Source of the DNA: Neurospora intermedia
Taxonomy: Eukaryota > Ascomycota > Sordariomycetes > Sordariales > Sordariaceae
Assembly (NCBI GenBank): GCA_037102815.1
Contig: BTPP01000001.1
Span: 5,419,001-5,483,000, forward strand
DNA length: 64,000 nt
Direction of reading: 5' to 3'
Numbering within the stretch: the first letter of the stretch is position 1; each line of letters opens with the position of its first letter. A model generated the notes under the pieces. The model had not been told where the DNA came from. It did no database searches and saw nothing but the letters and a program-made list of their open reading frames with translations. Positions 44,192-55,554 of the stretch are shown in pieces. Made by a program: the position numbers and the translations under genes.

Positions 44192-45311
44192 ATGTCTGAC
44201 GAAATCGTCTGGCAGATCATCAACCGTATGTCGCAGTCTCTCGAAAGTTAAAAGGCCTGCCTGCCCCGCAGTGTCGCTAACCTTCGACCCTACAGAGCAG
44301 TTCTGTGCTTTCAAACTCAAGACGACCAAGGGCAACAACTTTTGCAGAAATGAGTACAACGTCAGCGGTTTCTGCAACAGGCAGAGCTGCCCCCTAGCCA
44401 ACAGCCGTTATGCGACCGTCAGAACCTCGCCCAAGGGCACAATATACCTTTACATCAAGACCGTGCGTATCCGCTCCTTGTGGCGAACCTACCAGATCCC
44501 CGGGACCAGCTAGCTGACACACCCTTCCCCTTTCTTACAGATTGAGAGAGCCCACATGCCCTCCAAATGGTGGGAGAAGATCAAGTTGTCGCAAAACTAC
44601 GCCGAAGCCCTCCAGCAAATAGAGGATCGCCTCCAATACTTCCCCAAATTCCTCCTCCACAAGTGCAAGCAGCGCCTCACCCGTCTCGTACAAGTCGCGA
44701 CCCGCATGCGCAAACTCGCCGCCGAGGAAGACCGTCTCGGCGAGAAGCTGGTGCCCAAGATGGCGCCCAAGGTCAAGCACCGCGAAGAGGCCAGAGAGCG
44801 CAAGGCCCTCATTGCCGCCAAGCTGGAGAGAACGATTGAAAGAGAGCTGCTGGAACGTCTTAGGCAAGGAATGTACGGCGACCAGCCCCTCAACTGCTCC
44901 GAGTCTGTCTGGAAGAAGGTGCTGCAGGGTCTTGAGAAGGAGGGCGAGGGTACCCGCGACAAGGATCTGGATGAGGGCATTGAGGACGAGGATGAGGAGG
45001 AAGAGGAGGAGGAAGAGCTCGAGGAGGAGATCGAGGACGGCAATGTCGAGTACGTGTCCGATTTCGAAGAGACCGACGATGAGCTCAACGATATCGAGGA
45101 CTGGCTCGGCAGCGACGACGAAGACGATGCGGAGGACGACGATGACGAGGATGATGACGACGATGAGGGCGACAGTGAGGAGGATACCAAGAAGAAGACA
45201 AAGGCTGGCGATAAGAGGAAGAGAGGAAAGGTCACAAAGATGAAGGCACGGAAAAAGAAGGAGATCGAGGTGGAGCACGAGACGGACAGGGAGAAGTTGC
45301 TTGCTTTCTAA
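44192..45311 (+). CDS. mak16: Ribosome biogenesis protein Mak16
   Basis: Three exons, 44192-44225, 44296-44462 and 44541-45311, give 323 residues. The conserved N-terminus [18 protein letters not shown] and the four cysteines C15, C28, C38 and C43 (in [17 protein letters not shown]) match the Mak16 metal-binding (Fe-S or zinc) domain. The central part IERAHMP...[24 protein letters not shown] and [20 protein letters not shown] is family-typical. The end is an Asp/Glu-rich run (about 225-295) followed by a Lys/Arg-rich tail that should be a nuclear localisation signal. In yeast, Mak16 acts with Rpf1 in assembly of early 60S pre-ribosomes in the nucleolus. The first exon is only 34 nt, supported by splice signals and by family conservation. 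Confidence 0.95.
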
Positions 45312-46158
45312 AAGAGGGACGAGGGAGATTTGTTATCGTGGTTGTTGTTGTTGTTGTTGATGTACTAGATGATGATACCTTGACATCTGGCAGATTGGTC
45401 ACCGGTCTTGACATTCTGTCATGTAATGATTACATGGCTCGTAGAACAAGAGCTCTTTTCATGTTTAACTCTGTTCAATCTGGAGAACTACCTGGGCTAC
45501 TTTGCGGTTGTGATATGGGAGGAGCAAAAGTGCATGCATTACCACTACCTCCCGTCTACCCCCCTGCGGGTCACAGCCGGCTTGCCATGCGGCCCTGTAA
45601 AGTCAAGGTTGGTATGTGATTTATAGGTGGGGCAGTGGCTCTTCAGGACAGGAGGTAACGGTCGCGCAGTGATGAAACGCCCCTTGGAACCCACGCCGCC
45701 TTTCGCATCTCTCCTGGCGATCAATCCATCAATTTACCTTCCACATTCAAAGAAGGCCACGAAAACAAGGACCTTTGGGAACTTTTGGTTTCCTTCCTAT
45801 ATTGCGGGACACCAATAAACCCTCAATTCCCAACCAAACAACACAAAGCTTGTACCTGACCGACACACCGCAGGCTAATTGCAAAAATACCCTTACCCGC
45901 AACAACCACCTCAAGGAAGCTTCCCACCGCCCGATCTCGCGATTCGATCAAGGGGTGCTTGCTGGTCGTAGCACCTCCGTCACCGACAGAACCAAACCTA
46001 CCTACCTCACTTTGACTTTTCCAACATCACACAATATATCTAGACACCAGATATCTAATTACACCAACCGAACGTAACCCATCCACAAGAACACCCGTTA
46101 CACAATAGTAGGAAATCCGAAACAACAAACAACATCCCAACCAACAAAGGCAACCAAG
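45312..46158. other. Intergenic region mak16 / mso1
   Basis: It holds the 3' UTR of mak16, with a GTT trinucleotide run near 45340-45359, and the promoter and leader of mso1. Nothing else was seen. Confidence 0.5.
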
Positions 46159-46992
46159 ATGTCCTCCTGGTACTCCAACCTCTCCAACAACATCACCAAG
46201 CTCCAACGCACCTACTTCTCGGGCGAAGCCGACGGCGACACCGAAGACGACACCCACGTCTGCCGCGTCCTGCGCGCCTACTACATCGAAAAGGGCCAAC
46301 ACTTTCCTTCCTGGCTACCTCCCGACCCCAAGGCTCCTCCTCCTGTCGTCCAACAACAGTATCAGCAAGGACAACAACAGAGGTACAACGGTTATGGCGG
46401 TCAGGGTCAACAACAATTAAGCAGTCTATGGGACAATAAAGGAGGAGCAGGAGCAGGAGGAGCGCAACAGGGAAGTGCGGCGCAAAGTCGAAACCCTTTT
46501 GCCCGCGGCGCCGCTGCTTCCTCAGCTGCTTCGTCACCTGTCAACGCCGCCCCCGGCCATGGCGGTTATCAAGCAGGACAGCATCAAGGAGGAGGGGCGC
46601 CGCCGCAGAGTCTAAGAGCCGGCAGCACCAGCAGCAGCAATGGGGGGTACGCTGGCCATCAACAATCGGGGCCCTACGGCTCCGCGGCAGGAGGCGGAGC
46701 AGCTAGCAGCGTGGCGTCGATGCCTGCGCAGCACAGTGGGAGCAGTGGGATCAGTGCGCAGGATAAATTGAAGCAGAGGCTTTGGGGTGGGTCGAGGACG
46801 ACTAGTCCTGGAAACTCGGGTGGGACTGGGCCGTTTGCGCCGCCTGCTGCTGCTTCCCAGCAGAGGGCAGGGTCCGTAGGAGGAGGAGGGGGCTATGATG
46901 GTGGACATGGAAATGTGGGATTGCCGAGCGGACCTAGACTGCCGCCGGGAGGAGGGAGGATGGGGTTGCCTAGTAATCCTAGGATGCGATAG
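46159..46992 (+). CDS. mso1: Mso1-like exocytosis protein (Sec1-binding)
   Basis: An intronless frame of 277 residues from the ATG at 46159. The N-terminal 60 residues match the Sec1-binding domain of Mso1: MSSWYSNLSNNITKLQRTYF, then EADGDTEDDTHVCRVLRAYY and FPSWLPPDP. Everything after is Gly/Gln/Ser/Ala/Pro-rich and disordered, with NPFARG (an NPF motif) near 110 and a recurring DKLKQRLWGG-like short helix near 205. In yeast Mso1 binds the SM protein Sec1 and Sec4 and works at sites of vesicle docking for exocytosis and sporulation membrane. The functional assignment rests on the N-terminal domain only. The nearby sec2 gene acts on the same Rab. Confidence 0.82.
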   Translation: MSSWYSNLSNNITKLQRTYFSGEADGDTEDDTHVCRVLRAYYIEKGQHFPSWLPPDPKAPPPVVQQQYQQGQQQRYNGYGGQGQQQLSSLWDNKGGAGAGGAQQGSAAQSRNPFARGAAASSAASSPVNAAPGHGGYQAGQHQGGGAPPQSLRAGSTSSSNGGYAGHQQSGPYGSAAGGGAASSVASMPAQHSGSSGISAQDKLKQRLWGGSRTTSPGNSGGTGPFAPPAAASQQRAGSVGGGGGYDGGHGNVGLPSGPRLPPGGGRMGLPSNPRMR

Positions 46993-47866
46993 AGGAGAGG
47001 AGAGTTGAGGAGGGAGGAGGTGGAAGAGGTGTGTACAGGAAGACTTAGGCTGGGCAAAGCGTAGCGTTGGCTTTACTGGTTTACTGGTCGGCAAGCGATT
47101 CGATTTTTTTAGCTAGCGAACAAACAGGAGCAATTATACCAATTGTCGAGCAGAGGAAGAAGAATGGATGCTTGGGGATGAAGCGGGAAATCAGGAACAC
47201 TTTCCGAGATGATCCACGCTGGTCCAAACAACACTGGTAGTCTTCGCCGTCGTTGAGCTCTTGAGAGCACCGCTTGAACCCTTCATGAGTATATGTACAC
47301 AGCCAGCCAGCAGGTAGACCTGCCCAAGCACAAAGCAATATAAGAGATTTAATCGGCACTTGTTGTAGCCATAGTCCCCTTTGGCTCCATAAAGATGCTC
47401 TACCTGGCACCAACGAATCAAGCCTCCGTATAACCTGAATCTCCATGAACTCCAAAACACCTCGATTCGCAGGTATCCCAAATCCCATTCAAGCTTGGCC
47501 ACCACCCAAAGTCAAGTATATTGTATGTGGTACAGTATAAGAACAACTAACTGAGGGTGGTATCATTCAACTACCGGTGGTGGCCTTTCCGAGCCGCCAT
47601 TATAAGTTCGAGGCCATTACTCTCCCGCACAGCGAGATCGGTTCATGGAGGCCGCGGGAGCAATCATGCAGGAAGGCCATCGGATTTGTCGACTTATATC
47701 AACAATCGACGTTTGATCGGGAGTGGTAGAGGTTCTCCGTTCAGTGAACCCCGTTTCTTCGCCAGGGCATTCTTCCCCATCGCCTGGATTTTATCGAGGA
47801 GATGACTGTGACTGCCTAGTTAGAACAACTGGTCATTGACGACGATCAACGTGGAGGATGAGACAA
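46993..47866. other. Convergent intergenic region mso1 / RFTS-like gene
   Basis: Both genes end here. Frames on either strand are short and without family features. No RNA gene was seen. Confidence 0.55.
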
Positions 47867-49836
47867 TTAAGTAAAGTCATACTTGATAGGTAAATGTCCG
47901 GCCTTACTTTCCTCCATGGCCAAGTTAATCTTCTGCGCCTGCTCCTCGTGGTCATTGAAGTGCTTCGAGATGAGATCCTGGCCCTCGGGCTCGTCCGCCG
48001 ACCGGACCACGTAGTTGCACCCTTCCTGATCGCACGTCCAGGTCCCGTTAGGACCGGCCGGTGACATGGTCGGGAGGCGCTCGGCCTGGACTACTATTCG
48101 GACTGCATCTTTCGGTATGACGCCCGTGTCGTCAACTTTATCAATGACGACGCTGTTTGCATCACTGTCCTCGTCTTCCTCCACCCTGGCTGTTCGTTTT
48201 AGGGCTTTTCGTCCGCGCCTAGGTGGCATGTCGTCTTCATCAATCATATCGGATGCGAGTCGCTTGGAGCCTGCCACACGCAGGGTTGCCACCTTGCCGG
48301 ATGGACGGCCTACCCGAGGTTGCTTTCCAGCCCGGACTTCATCCTTCGACTCGGCTTCAACACTAGGGGTAGGCCCGAGAGCGCTGGACAAGCGACTTAT
48401 ATGTGTTTGCCGCCGGGTCCGACGAGTTAAATATTGAGGAATATCCTCCACTACGAATTCCACTGGAGCAGGGCGTCCATTCTCAACAACGTCCTCGAGC
48501 CAAGCCTTATATGGTGTGTTGTCCCACATTGGTGGTAGTCGCTCAAGAAGATCCTTTGCAAAGTGCTCGCATAGCTCCCTAGCGGCATTGTAGTATTTGA
48601 TCCTGCAGTTGTAGAATAAGTCCGAGTTGATTTTTGACATTTTCACGGTCTTGATGTCAATACGTTGGGCCACTTCTCCCAGCAGAACGATGAGCCTATC
48701 GACTGGGTCATCTGGAAGGTCGTCACTACCAGTAATGACGGCGGGCGACGCCCGAGGGCGAGGAGAACTTGAAGATAGATGTCGATTTGACACTGGGGCT
48801 GGGATCGGAGTTTCCACAGGGCTGTCTCTGGCTATACCCTTCCCTTTGTCTGAGCGTTGGTCTGACAGCTCACTAGCCTGTCGACTGGTCCTGGTCGTCC
48901 TGCCTTTCGGTGGTTCACGAATCGCTAAGCTTTGGGATTGAGGCGAGTGATCGTCCCGCGCGAGTAAACCTTCCGGCTCAGCGGCTGGTTTGGTGAGCAA
49001 TCCAGCAGCGACGTCGCTGATCTTCTTTTGAAGGTCTGGGCGGGCTGATTGCAGCCAAGCGGCAAACCCGGTGTCCTGCCATCTGATCTCGGATTCCTTG
49101 GGAAAATGAGCCAACAGAAACTGTGCCCACTTCAGACACCGGGCCTCAACCTCTTCCTTCACCGTGACAGCTCCATCTCCTGCCGTCAGCGCGTATGTAA
49201 AGAAGATTTCGTCCAAAGATGGTGGTTTTACATCCTTGCGCTTCTTCTTGTCGGCCTTCTTTAGCAGCCTTTTGTGCTCCTCGTACGGACCCATGATTCC
49301 ATAGTATAGGGTGATTGCCTCCATCACCTCGTTGTACATGGTTTCGTATTTCCTCGAGGGAATGATTTCGAACCATCCCGATGCGCCAGAAACCCAAAGG
49401 GTGTTTGGGTCATAACCGATCGAGTATCGTTCCGATCTAGAGATTTCGATATACGTCGCTTTGTTGTAAGGCTTGTGGACTTGGTGATTATTAGCATTTG
49501 AGCGGGGAAACATTCCGAGGGGAACGGGCGATAATTAGTCAACCTACAGCATTCGCGAGCTTCGTCGTCACCGTCTTCCACCGGTTCAAGTTTTCCGCGT
49601 ACAATAAATGGCCCCTCGAGATCGACATGTAGCGGGTTTGCCAGCGTCTTTCCGTCCTTTTGGTAGATAGTGGCATCCGTCAACACGGCAAAATATGGCC
49701 ACAGGTCATCCGACGTGCCTGGGGTGACGGGCTTGAGGATCGCCAACTCTCTGGTCCATCGCCGGCGCCTATCGTCGGTCGAATCGATGGATGCGCTAGA
49801 GCCTCTTCTGCGCCGTGGGCGTCCTGGTCCGGCCAT
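47867..49836 (-). CDS. RFTS (DNMT1-RFD)-like domain protein with C2H2-type zinc motif
   Basis: Two exons on the minus strand, 49836-49548 and 49479-47867, with a 68-nt intron (GTAGGT donor, GCTAATAA branch region), give 633 residues. Residues about 45-170 resemble the replication-foci targeting domain of DNMT1-type methyltransferases: WPYFAVLTDATIY, a HVDLEGPFIVRGKLEPVEDG stretch, and ATYIEISRSERYSIGY. No methyltransferase catalytic domain is present. The middle is Ser/Pro/Arg-rich with a second helical block (about 350-410). Near the end lie C579, C584, H603 and H607, a C2H2-like zinc motif. Fungal proteins of this type are annotated by the same domain and may be chromatin-associated. I do not know its function. 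It is divergent from pus4. Confidence 0.65.
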
Positions 49837-50557
49837 GTTGTTGTTTCACCCCACGAAAGCAGCTCGGCAGTGATATGATTGTAGGTATCGAGTTTCATGG
49901 AACTCTGGTGGGAAGCTGGTCTTCTTGAGGAACTTGTCTGGATTTTGAGTTCGAACTGTTAACACTGGTGACAGCCTCTAGACCCTCATAAACGGTCGAG
50001 TCGACACTTATCAAAGTGGGTTCGATTCTGAGACAAGGGGAGAAGATGGAAGTATTATACAAAGTAGATATCAGAAAAAAGAAACAGAGGAAGTGGAGGA
50101 AAACAGTCAGAACCAGGGTATCTCGGAGGGGGAGTGGCATGTAACGCGATTGTACTTCTCTCACTAAAAGACAGGCCCTGGGGCAACAGCCAATGGACGC
50201 GACGGGACTTGTCCAAGCAAGCAACATCCGCGATCTCGACGGTCGGATTGCCAAATCGTTCGTCAGTGTGGGGGCCCAGGCACTTTAACCCCTGTATACC
50301 GGCTCCGCATCCGCTGTTGATAAGGGACGATAAGCCCTAAAATAAGTGACCGGTCCCCTGCAGTGTCAGGTCCGAGTCTAGGAATTTTCGATGGAGAGCT
50401 TCCTCCTGCGCAGACTCCAATTGGAAACCGCGGGCCGTTCTTGCACATCGGAAGTCGGGTCCAGAGGCTGTGTTATATATTCCTGTCCTGAACCCCCCTC
50501 GTTTCTTCTACGTCCAACCACCAGAGACTGTAGATGATCTGGAGGTCAATTTTCAAG
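49837..50557. other. Divergent promoter region RFTS-like gene / pus4
   Basis: The two start codons are 721 bp apart. A TTATATATT element at 50473-50481 lies about 80 bp before the pus4 start. No gene is present. Confidence 0.55.
50473..50481 (+). promoter_or_regulatory. TATA-like element of pus4
   Basis: TTATATATT is about 80 bp upstream of the pus4 start codon, a suitable distance for a core promoter. Confidence 0.35.
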
Positions 50558-52105
50558 ATGGCACAGAATAGCCTCGCCGAGGGCGTCTTCGGTATGTCAT
50601 CACTACCTACGCCTTCAGTCTTCGGCGCGCATTATGCAGAAGCCGTCATCCAGAGGCGCATCATAAAGACACAAAACTGACTTATTTTGAACTCAACAAC
50701 AGCCATCAACAAGCCCTATGGCATGAGTTCAGCCCAGGTCATCCGCGACTGCCAACACCACTTCAACCCGTCCAAGCTCTTCGCGCCCCTCCTAGCAGCC
50801 GACCGCGCCCTCCGTGAGAAGGAGGGCAGATACCAAAAGCAACGCCGCACCCATGCTAAGCGGGAAGTCAACGTCAAGATCGGCCACGGCGGTACCCTCG
50901 ACCCATTGGCCACCGGTGTTCTGATCCTCGGCGTTGGCAAGGGCACCAAGGCCCTGCACGACTTCCTGGGCTGCACCAAGACCTACGAGACCGTCGTGGT
51001 CTTTGGCGCCAGCACCGACACCTACGACCGCGTTGGCAAGCTCATCAAGAAGGGCGACTACAGCAACATCACGCGCGCGCAGGTCGAGGAGGCACTCAAC
51101 TCCTTCCGCGGCAAGTTTCAGCAGATGCCTCCCCTCTACTCGGCACTCAAGATGAACGGCAAGCCGCTATACGAATACGCGCGCGAGGGCAAGCCAATCC
51201 CCCGCGAGATCGAGACCCGCGAAGTCGACGTGACGGAGCTCGAGCTGACCGAATGGTACGAGCCTGGCACACACAATCACCGGTGGCCGACGGAGGAGGC
51301 TGAGCAGGCCGAGAAGAACGTGGTCAAGTCGGTGTGGCAGGTGGCTAAGAACCAGCAGGACGGCACGACCAGCACAGAGGAGGCCGCAACGTTAATACCG
51401 GAGGTAGTGGAGAAGGAGGTCAAGGCGTTGGCGAACCACGAGAGCAACAAGCGCGCGGCCGAGGAACGGGTCGATGAGCTGGTTTCCGAGGAGCCCGCGG
51501 GCAAGAAGAGGAAGACGGAGACCGGCGCTGCTGAGCCCATGATGTCGGGCGCTCTGAAAGATAAGAAGGGCAAGGACAAGAAGCAGGACAAGTACGCCAA
51601 GAACAGGGGTTTGGATCTTGCTCCCCCTCCGCCGTCGCCCGATACCCCGTTCCCCTGGGAGGGCAAGGGTCCTCCGGCTGCCAAGATCCGCATGACCGTG
51701 ACATCGGGCTTCTACGTCCGCAGTCTGTGCCACGACTTGGGGGAAAAGCTTGGGTGCGGCGCTATGATGGCTGAACTGGTTAGATCTAGACAAGGCGAGT
51801 TTGTCCTGGGCACTGATAACTGCATGGAGTACTCCGACCTTGCCCTGGGTGAGGAAGTCTGGGCACCCAAGATCCAGAAGGCTTTGGACCTGTGGAACAA
51901 CAAGGACAAGGCGGGCAAGGCCCAGGCTGTCGAGCCGACAGTCAAGAAGGAGGAAGTCAAGACTGAGGAGGTTAAGGCCGAGGAGATCAAGGCCGAAGAC
52001 GTCAAGACCGAGAAGCAGCCTACGCCGACACCAACATTGGAGCAGCCCGCAGGTGAGGTCAAAATAGAAGAATCCGCTTCTGTAAAGGATGAGGCGAAGG
52101 CATAA
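50558..52105 (+). CDS. pus4: tRNA pseudouridine-55 synthase (Pus4/TruB family)
   Basis: Two exons, 50558-50591 and 50703-52105, give 478 residues. The TruB fold begins AINKPYGMSSAQVI (residues 12 on). The catalytic Asp is D78 in GHGGTLDPLATG, followed by KTYETVVVFGASTDTYD and the conserved PPLYSALKMNGKPLYEYARE. The C-terminal part of the catalytic domain, VTSGFYVRSLCHDLGEKLG, appears after a fungal insert of about 130 residues rich in Glu, Lys and Pro. The tail (about 420-478) is a low-complexity run of EEVKTEEVKAEEIKAED units. Pus4 makes pseudouridine 55 in the T loop of cytosolic and mitochondrial tRNAs. An in-frame ATG lies eight codons upstream at 50534 but in poorer context (T at -3), so 50558 was preferred. 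Confidence 0.92.
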
Positions 52106-52495
52106 AAGAAGTCATTATTGTCAAAGCAAGCGAAAACAAAATAAAGCAAAGTATACCCAAATTAATGCAGTTATGATTATTCCGAGGTCAATGTTATTCA
52201 TGCCTCTTGGGGTGCTATCCAGCAAATGCTGTTGCCATGTGTGCTCCTTCCTGACTCCGTCTATTTCCAAGGACCAAGCCCGCCGACCATGCAATTTCAT
52301 CATGATGCCTGCCTGCCTGCCTGCCCCTGGTGTTCCTTTTTTTCCCCCGCCAGATGCTAGCCCAAAACCAAGATCTAGACTAAGTAAGTAGTACATACCC
52401 ACTGATCCCCGTCATTACATTATATTAGAATTACCAACCTCCTCCCTGTATCTCGTCGGAGGTTTCCATTAGTTATTACCATTTTTTCCTTTCCG
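52106..52495. other. Convergent 3' spacer pus4 / sec2
   Basis: About 390 bp with the two 3' UTRs and five TGCC units at 52306-52325. Confidence 0.6.
52306..52325 (+). repeat. (TGCC)5 microsatellite
   Basis: Five perfect TGCC units in the 3' spacer between pus4 and sec2. Confidence 0.9.
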
Positions 52496-53596
52496 TCAAT
52501 CATCCAGATCCAGCCTGGAATTCTGCCTCCTTATCACCGCCACCGGTAACCTCCCCTCGTAATCACTATCCTCTTCTCCCTCTTCACCCCCATGTGTTCC
52601 CCGTTCCATCACCTGCGAAGTCTCCTTTAAAACGTCCCTAACCCTCTCCATCCTCCTCACCGCCCCCTCCAGCATTTCCAGCCTCTCCTTTTTCTGTTCG
52701 TCTCTCTTCTCCAGTGTCTTGACCCGCTCCTCCAGCTTCGCTCTCGCCCTTCTTTCCGACGCGACCATCTCGTTGGCTTCCGAGAACAGGGTCACCGATA
52801 ACTCCTCAATCTCGCGCGACGTGGCGATTAGTTTCGCTTCGGCTTTGGCTAGCTTGGCGCGGGTTTCCGTGTGGAGGGATTTCTCTTGGGATAGGGCTGC
52901 CTGGAGGTCGGAGATCTCTTTTTGTTGCTGAAGGGACGGGGACGTGGACTGGAACGGTTGTTGAAGGGGGCTGCTTAGGGTGAACGATTGCGAGAGGGTG
53001 GATTGGTGCGTTGGCATATGAGGAACAGGACCAGTAGAAGATTGGGCGGATTTGAGGTTGGGCGTTGATTTGCGCGAGGTCAAGAAGGCGGAGAGACGGG
53101 AGGCGGCGCCGGTGGGCAGGAAGGAGGAGACGGAGCTGACGCTGCGAGGGGCGGCGGGGGAGGCGTTGGCTGTTGCGGTGGTGGAGGGGGTTGCGGATTG
53201 GGGAGGGGTGGCGAGGGCTGCATCGGGGTGTGTTTGTTGTTGTTGTGGTGATGATATTTGGGAATCAGCTGGGGAGGACTGGGATTGTTGTTGTTGTTGT
53301 TGCTGCTGCTGTTGTTGCTGTTTGAGTTGCCCTCGTAGTTGGGCTATCTCGTCTTCGTAATCGGCCCAGCGATCGACGGCGGATGAAGCCTTTTCGTTGA
53401 GCAGGCGCACTTGACTTTGAAGTTCTTGGATCTTGTTGTGGGCATCGAGAACGGCCGCCTGCATCTCCAAAAAGGGTTGGGTCCCCTCGAGATCGATACC
53501 GCATTGTGGGCAGCACGGAGCGGTAGATAACGTTTGGGTGACCGGTTCGACGATGACGGGGGCGGCGGTCATCGTCATGGTGGCGGTGGTTGACAT
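52496..53596 (-). CDS. sec2: Sec2-type Rab (Sec4) guanine-nucleotide exchange factor
   Basis: An intronless frame of 366 residues on the minus strand from the ATG at 53596. Near the N-terminus there is a CCPQCG motif (28-33), then a coiled coil (about 45-90) with a run of twelve glutamines (93 on), then a Ser/Thr/Pro-rich stretch. The Sec2 coiled-coil GEF domain is at about 220-320: ALSQEKSLHTETRAKLAKAE, then SREIEELSVTLFSEANEMVA, the SEANEMV stretch being the Rab-contacting motif of Sec2 and Rabin8. In yeast, Sec2 activates the Rab Sec4 on secretory vesicles. At 366 residues it is shorter than yeast Sec2 (759) and lacks its long regulatory tail. It lies about 5.5 kb from mso1, which functions in the same exocytic step. 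Confidence 0.88.
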   Translation of the reverse strand: MSTTATMTMTAAPVIVEPVTQTLSTAPCCPQCGIDLEGTQPFLEMQAAVLDAHNKIQELQSQVRLLNEKASSAVDRWADYEDEIAQLRGQLKQQQQQQQQQQQQSQSSPADSQISSPQQQQTHPDAALATPPQSATPSTTATANASPAAPRSVSSVSSFLPTGAASRLSAFLTSRKSTPNLKSAQSSTGPVPHMPTHQSTLSQSFTLSSPLQQPFQSTSPSLQQQKEISDLQAALSQEKSLHTETRAKLAKAEAKLIATSREIEELSVTLFSEANEMVASERRARAKLEERVKTLEKRDEQKKERLEMLEGAVRRMERVRDVLKETSQVMERGTHGGEEGEEDSDYEGRLPVAVIRRQNSRLDLDD

Positions 53597-54836
53597 GGCT
53601 CACCAGGGCCCCGTTAGGACAGATGATAGCGACAGGGAGTTCGCGCGTCTTGTCGGATTGGACGAAAATCAAAGATGACGGATTGAAGCGGTTCGTCTGA
53701 TGTCGAATATTTTCTTTTCGGGAACGAAGTGGACTCCTGTCAGGAACAAGATAACTAGATGGAGACGCCGTTGCGGTGGGGATGGCCTGGTTCCCGTTGA
53801 AACAGGGGCAGGGAGCTTGTTGTTTTCGTCTTAGACTTGTGTCTTCTGTATCTGGGGGGCGCTGAGTGAGGTCGCTAACCAACACGCCGCCAGAGCTCAC
53901 TCTGCTTCCTCCTTTTTTTGAAGAAGGATAAAGCTGTGAAAGGGAGGACAAGAAATGGGTGGAAGGAATGTGTTAAGGCACGCAGGGTTTCGGTGACGTA
54001 CGGGACTCTACCGCCCTCCCCCGTTCTACGCCCCCCCCGCCGTTCCGATGATCTTCAGCGGTATGTAGGTACCGCATGCACGATGCAAGGCCCATGTGGG
54101 GGGTATACGAGACGCCAAGCCGCCCTTGAGCCGCCTTAAAGAAACAGCACTCGTTAACGGTTGGCCCAGGCGGCGGATGACGGCACAGACAACAGATCAG
54201 GTATGTAGGTATGCAAGGGAATAGTAAGGTACGTATGAAGAAGGCTATTGGTATCTTCTATGCAGAATTTGAACGAATATCCAGTTTCTTAATGCAATGA
54301 CAGGCGTAGCCGTGTCTGGCGTCACTATATCTTTCCTCGACGTGACAAGATCATAACTCGCCATCGTCTTCGTTATCCCTGAAACAGGCGCTGTATCATA
54401 ACTGTGTTGTTCCGCTGTGTCAAGAGTGAATCGTGACATGACCCATCTCCATACTTCTCTGAATGCGAGCCCTATCGCCCACGACCATATTCTGCGCGGT
54501 CTAACTTGGCGTACCTGGGGCATCCGCCAGAAACTCTGGGGCCAAGACATCTCTTGGCTTGGATCTGTCGCTGGGATGCTTGCTTGTGATGCGAGTGGCC
54601 GACCGTGTCGATGGCCCGGCGGACCGTGAGAGCTCGACGGTCGACGTGCCGCCGCATTTGCAAGCCCCCAACCGGGTGCTGATAGAGCACCTGCTTCCAT
54701 TACTCGGCGAGCTCTCCGAGCAATTTAACGCCCGTATCACCTTGATAACACGCTGTACCTCAAGCTAGTAACCCCGCTATGCATTGCTTTTCAAGCATCC
54801 TTTTCAAGTCTCATTTCGAAACTCCATCCGCTGACT
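53597..54836. other. Intergenic region sec2 / csl4
   Basis: It holds the sec2 promoter and leader and the csl4 3' UTR. Frames in 54245-54768 on both strands are short and lack domain features. Nothing else was seen. Confidence 0.5.
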
Positions 54837-55554
54837 TCAGTAGGGCTTCGCAACCTTTCTGGGTTCGCTTAGCCCGGTCTCAGGGTCCTTGTATTCCTTC
54901 CAGTTGACGGGGTACATGGTGTTACCGGCCTCGCTTGTCGCCATAATGACACCGAGCTCGTTACGCGCTGTCGACAGGTAGTAACTGGCTTGGTCACCGA
55001 GAGAAATCTAGTGGGTGGCAGCACGTCAGCAAAAGTGTTTCAGTCCATGTCTGGCAGAAAGAGAGGAGAAGAGCACTTACCACCTCGGCTCTGACGATAT
55101 CTCCAGGCCTGAAGCTGTCGTAGATCTTTACCCTGTCCTTCTCTGTTGCTCTCACGTCCTGCACTCTGATCAGGCCCTGCCACTCGGCCTCCAAAACAGT
55201 ATCGCCGCAAATCAGAATGGCGACAACCGCTTGGCGCGGCATGATGCGAATCACCCGGCATAGCACGATGTTGCCCACTTCAGGAAGCACCTCGCGCTTG
55301 TCTGACGAGCCCGCTGAACGCAGTACCGAGATGGTCGGTAGCTCGGCGGGCGTGGTCTGGGTGTTGATGATCTTGTTCAAGCGCTTAGCAGGGCCAGGCG
55401 CCTTGGCGGGCTGTGTGATGTTGACGACTCCGAGCAGCGAAGAGTAGAGGTTCGACTCGTGGATATGGGTTCCAGGACCGGGTTGGAACTTGGAGATGGG
55501 GCCAAGGAATTGGCCGGGGATGGCCATCGAAGGGGAAGAGGATGCGCTTGCCAT
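54837..55554 (-). CDS. csl4: Exosome subunit Csl4
   Basis: Two exons on the minus strand, 55554-55081 and 55007-54837, with a 73-nt intron, give 214 residues. The N-terminal part has the Csl4 start AIPGQFLGPISKFQPGPGTH and LYSSLLGVVNI. The S1-type RNA-binding domain runs from about 90 (LPEVGNIVLCRVIRIMPRQA) through FRPGDIVRAEVISLGDQASY, ending with NELGVIMATSEAGNTMYPVN. Its short zinc-ribbon-like end is the typical fungal Csl4 C-terminus (WKEYKDPETG). Csl4 caps the RNA exosome, which degrades and processes RNA 3' to 5' in nucleus and cytoplasm. Length is close to that of human EXOSC1 (195). The second exon was found by continuing the S1 domain through the splice. Confidence 0.93.

Noticed and set aside
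44535-45278. 247-codon minus-strand frame opposite mak16
   Set aside because: Leu/Val-rich mirror of the acidic Mak16 tail; a codon-bias shadow.
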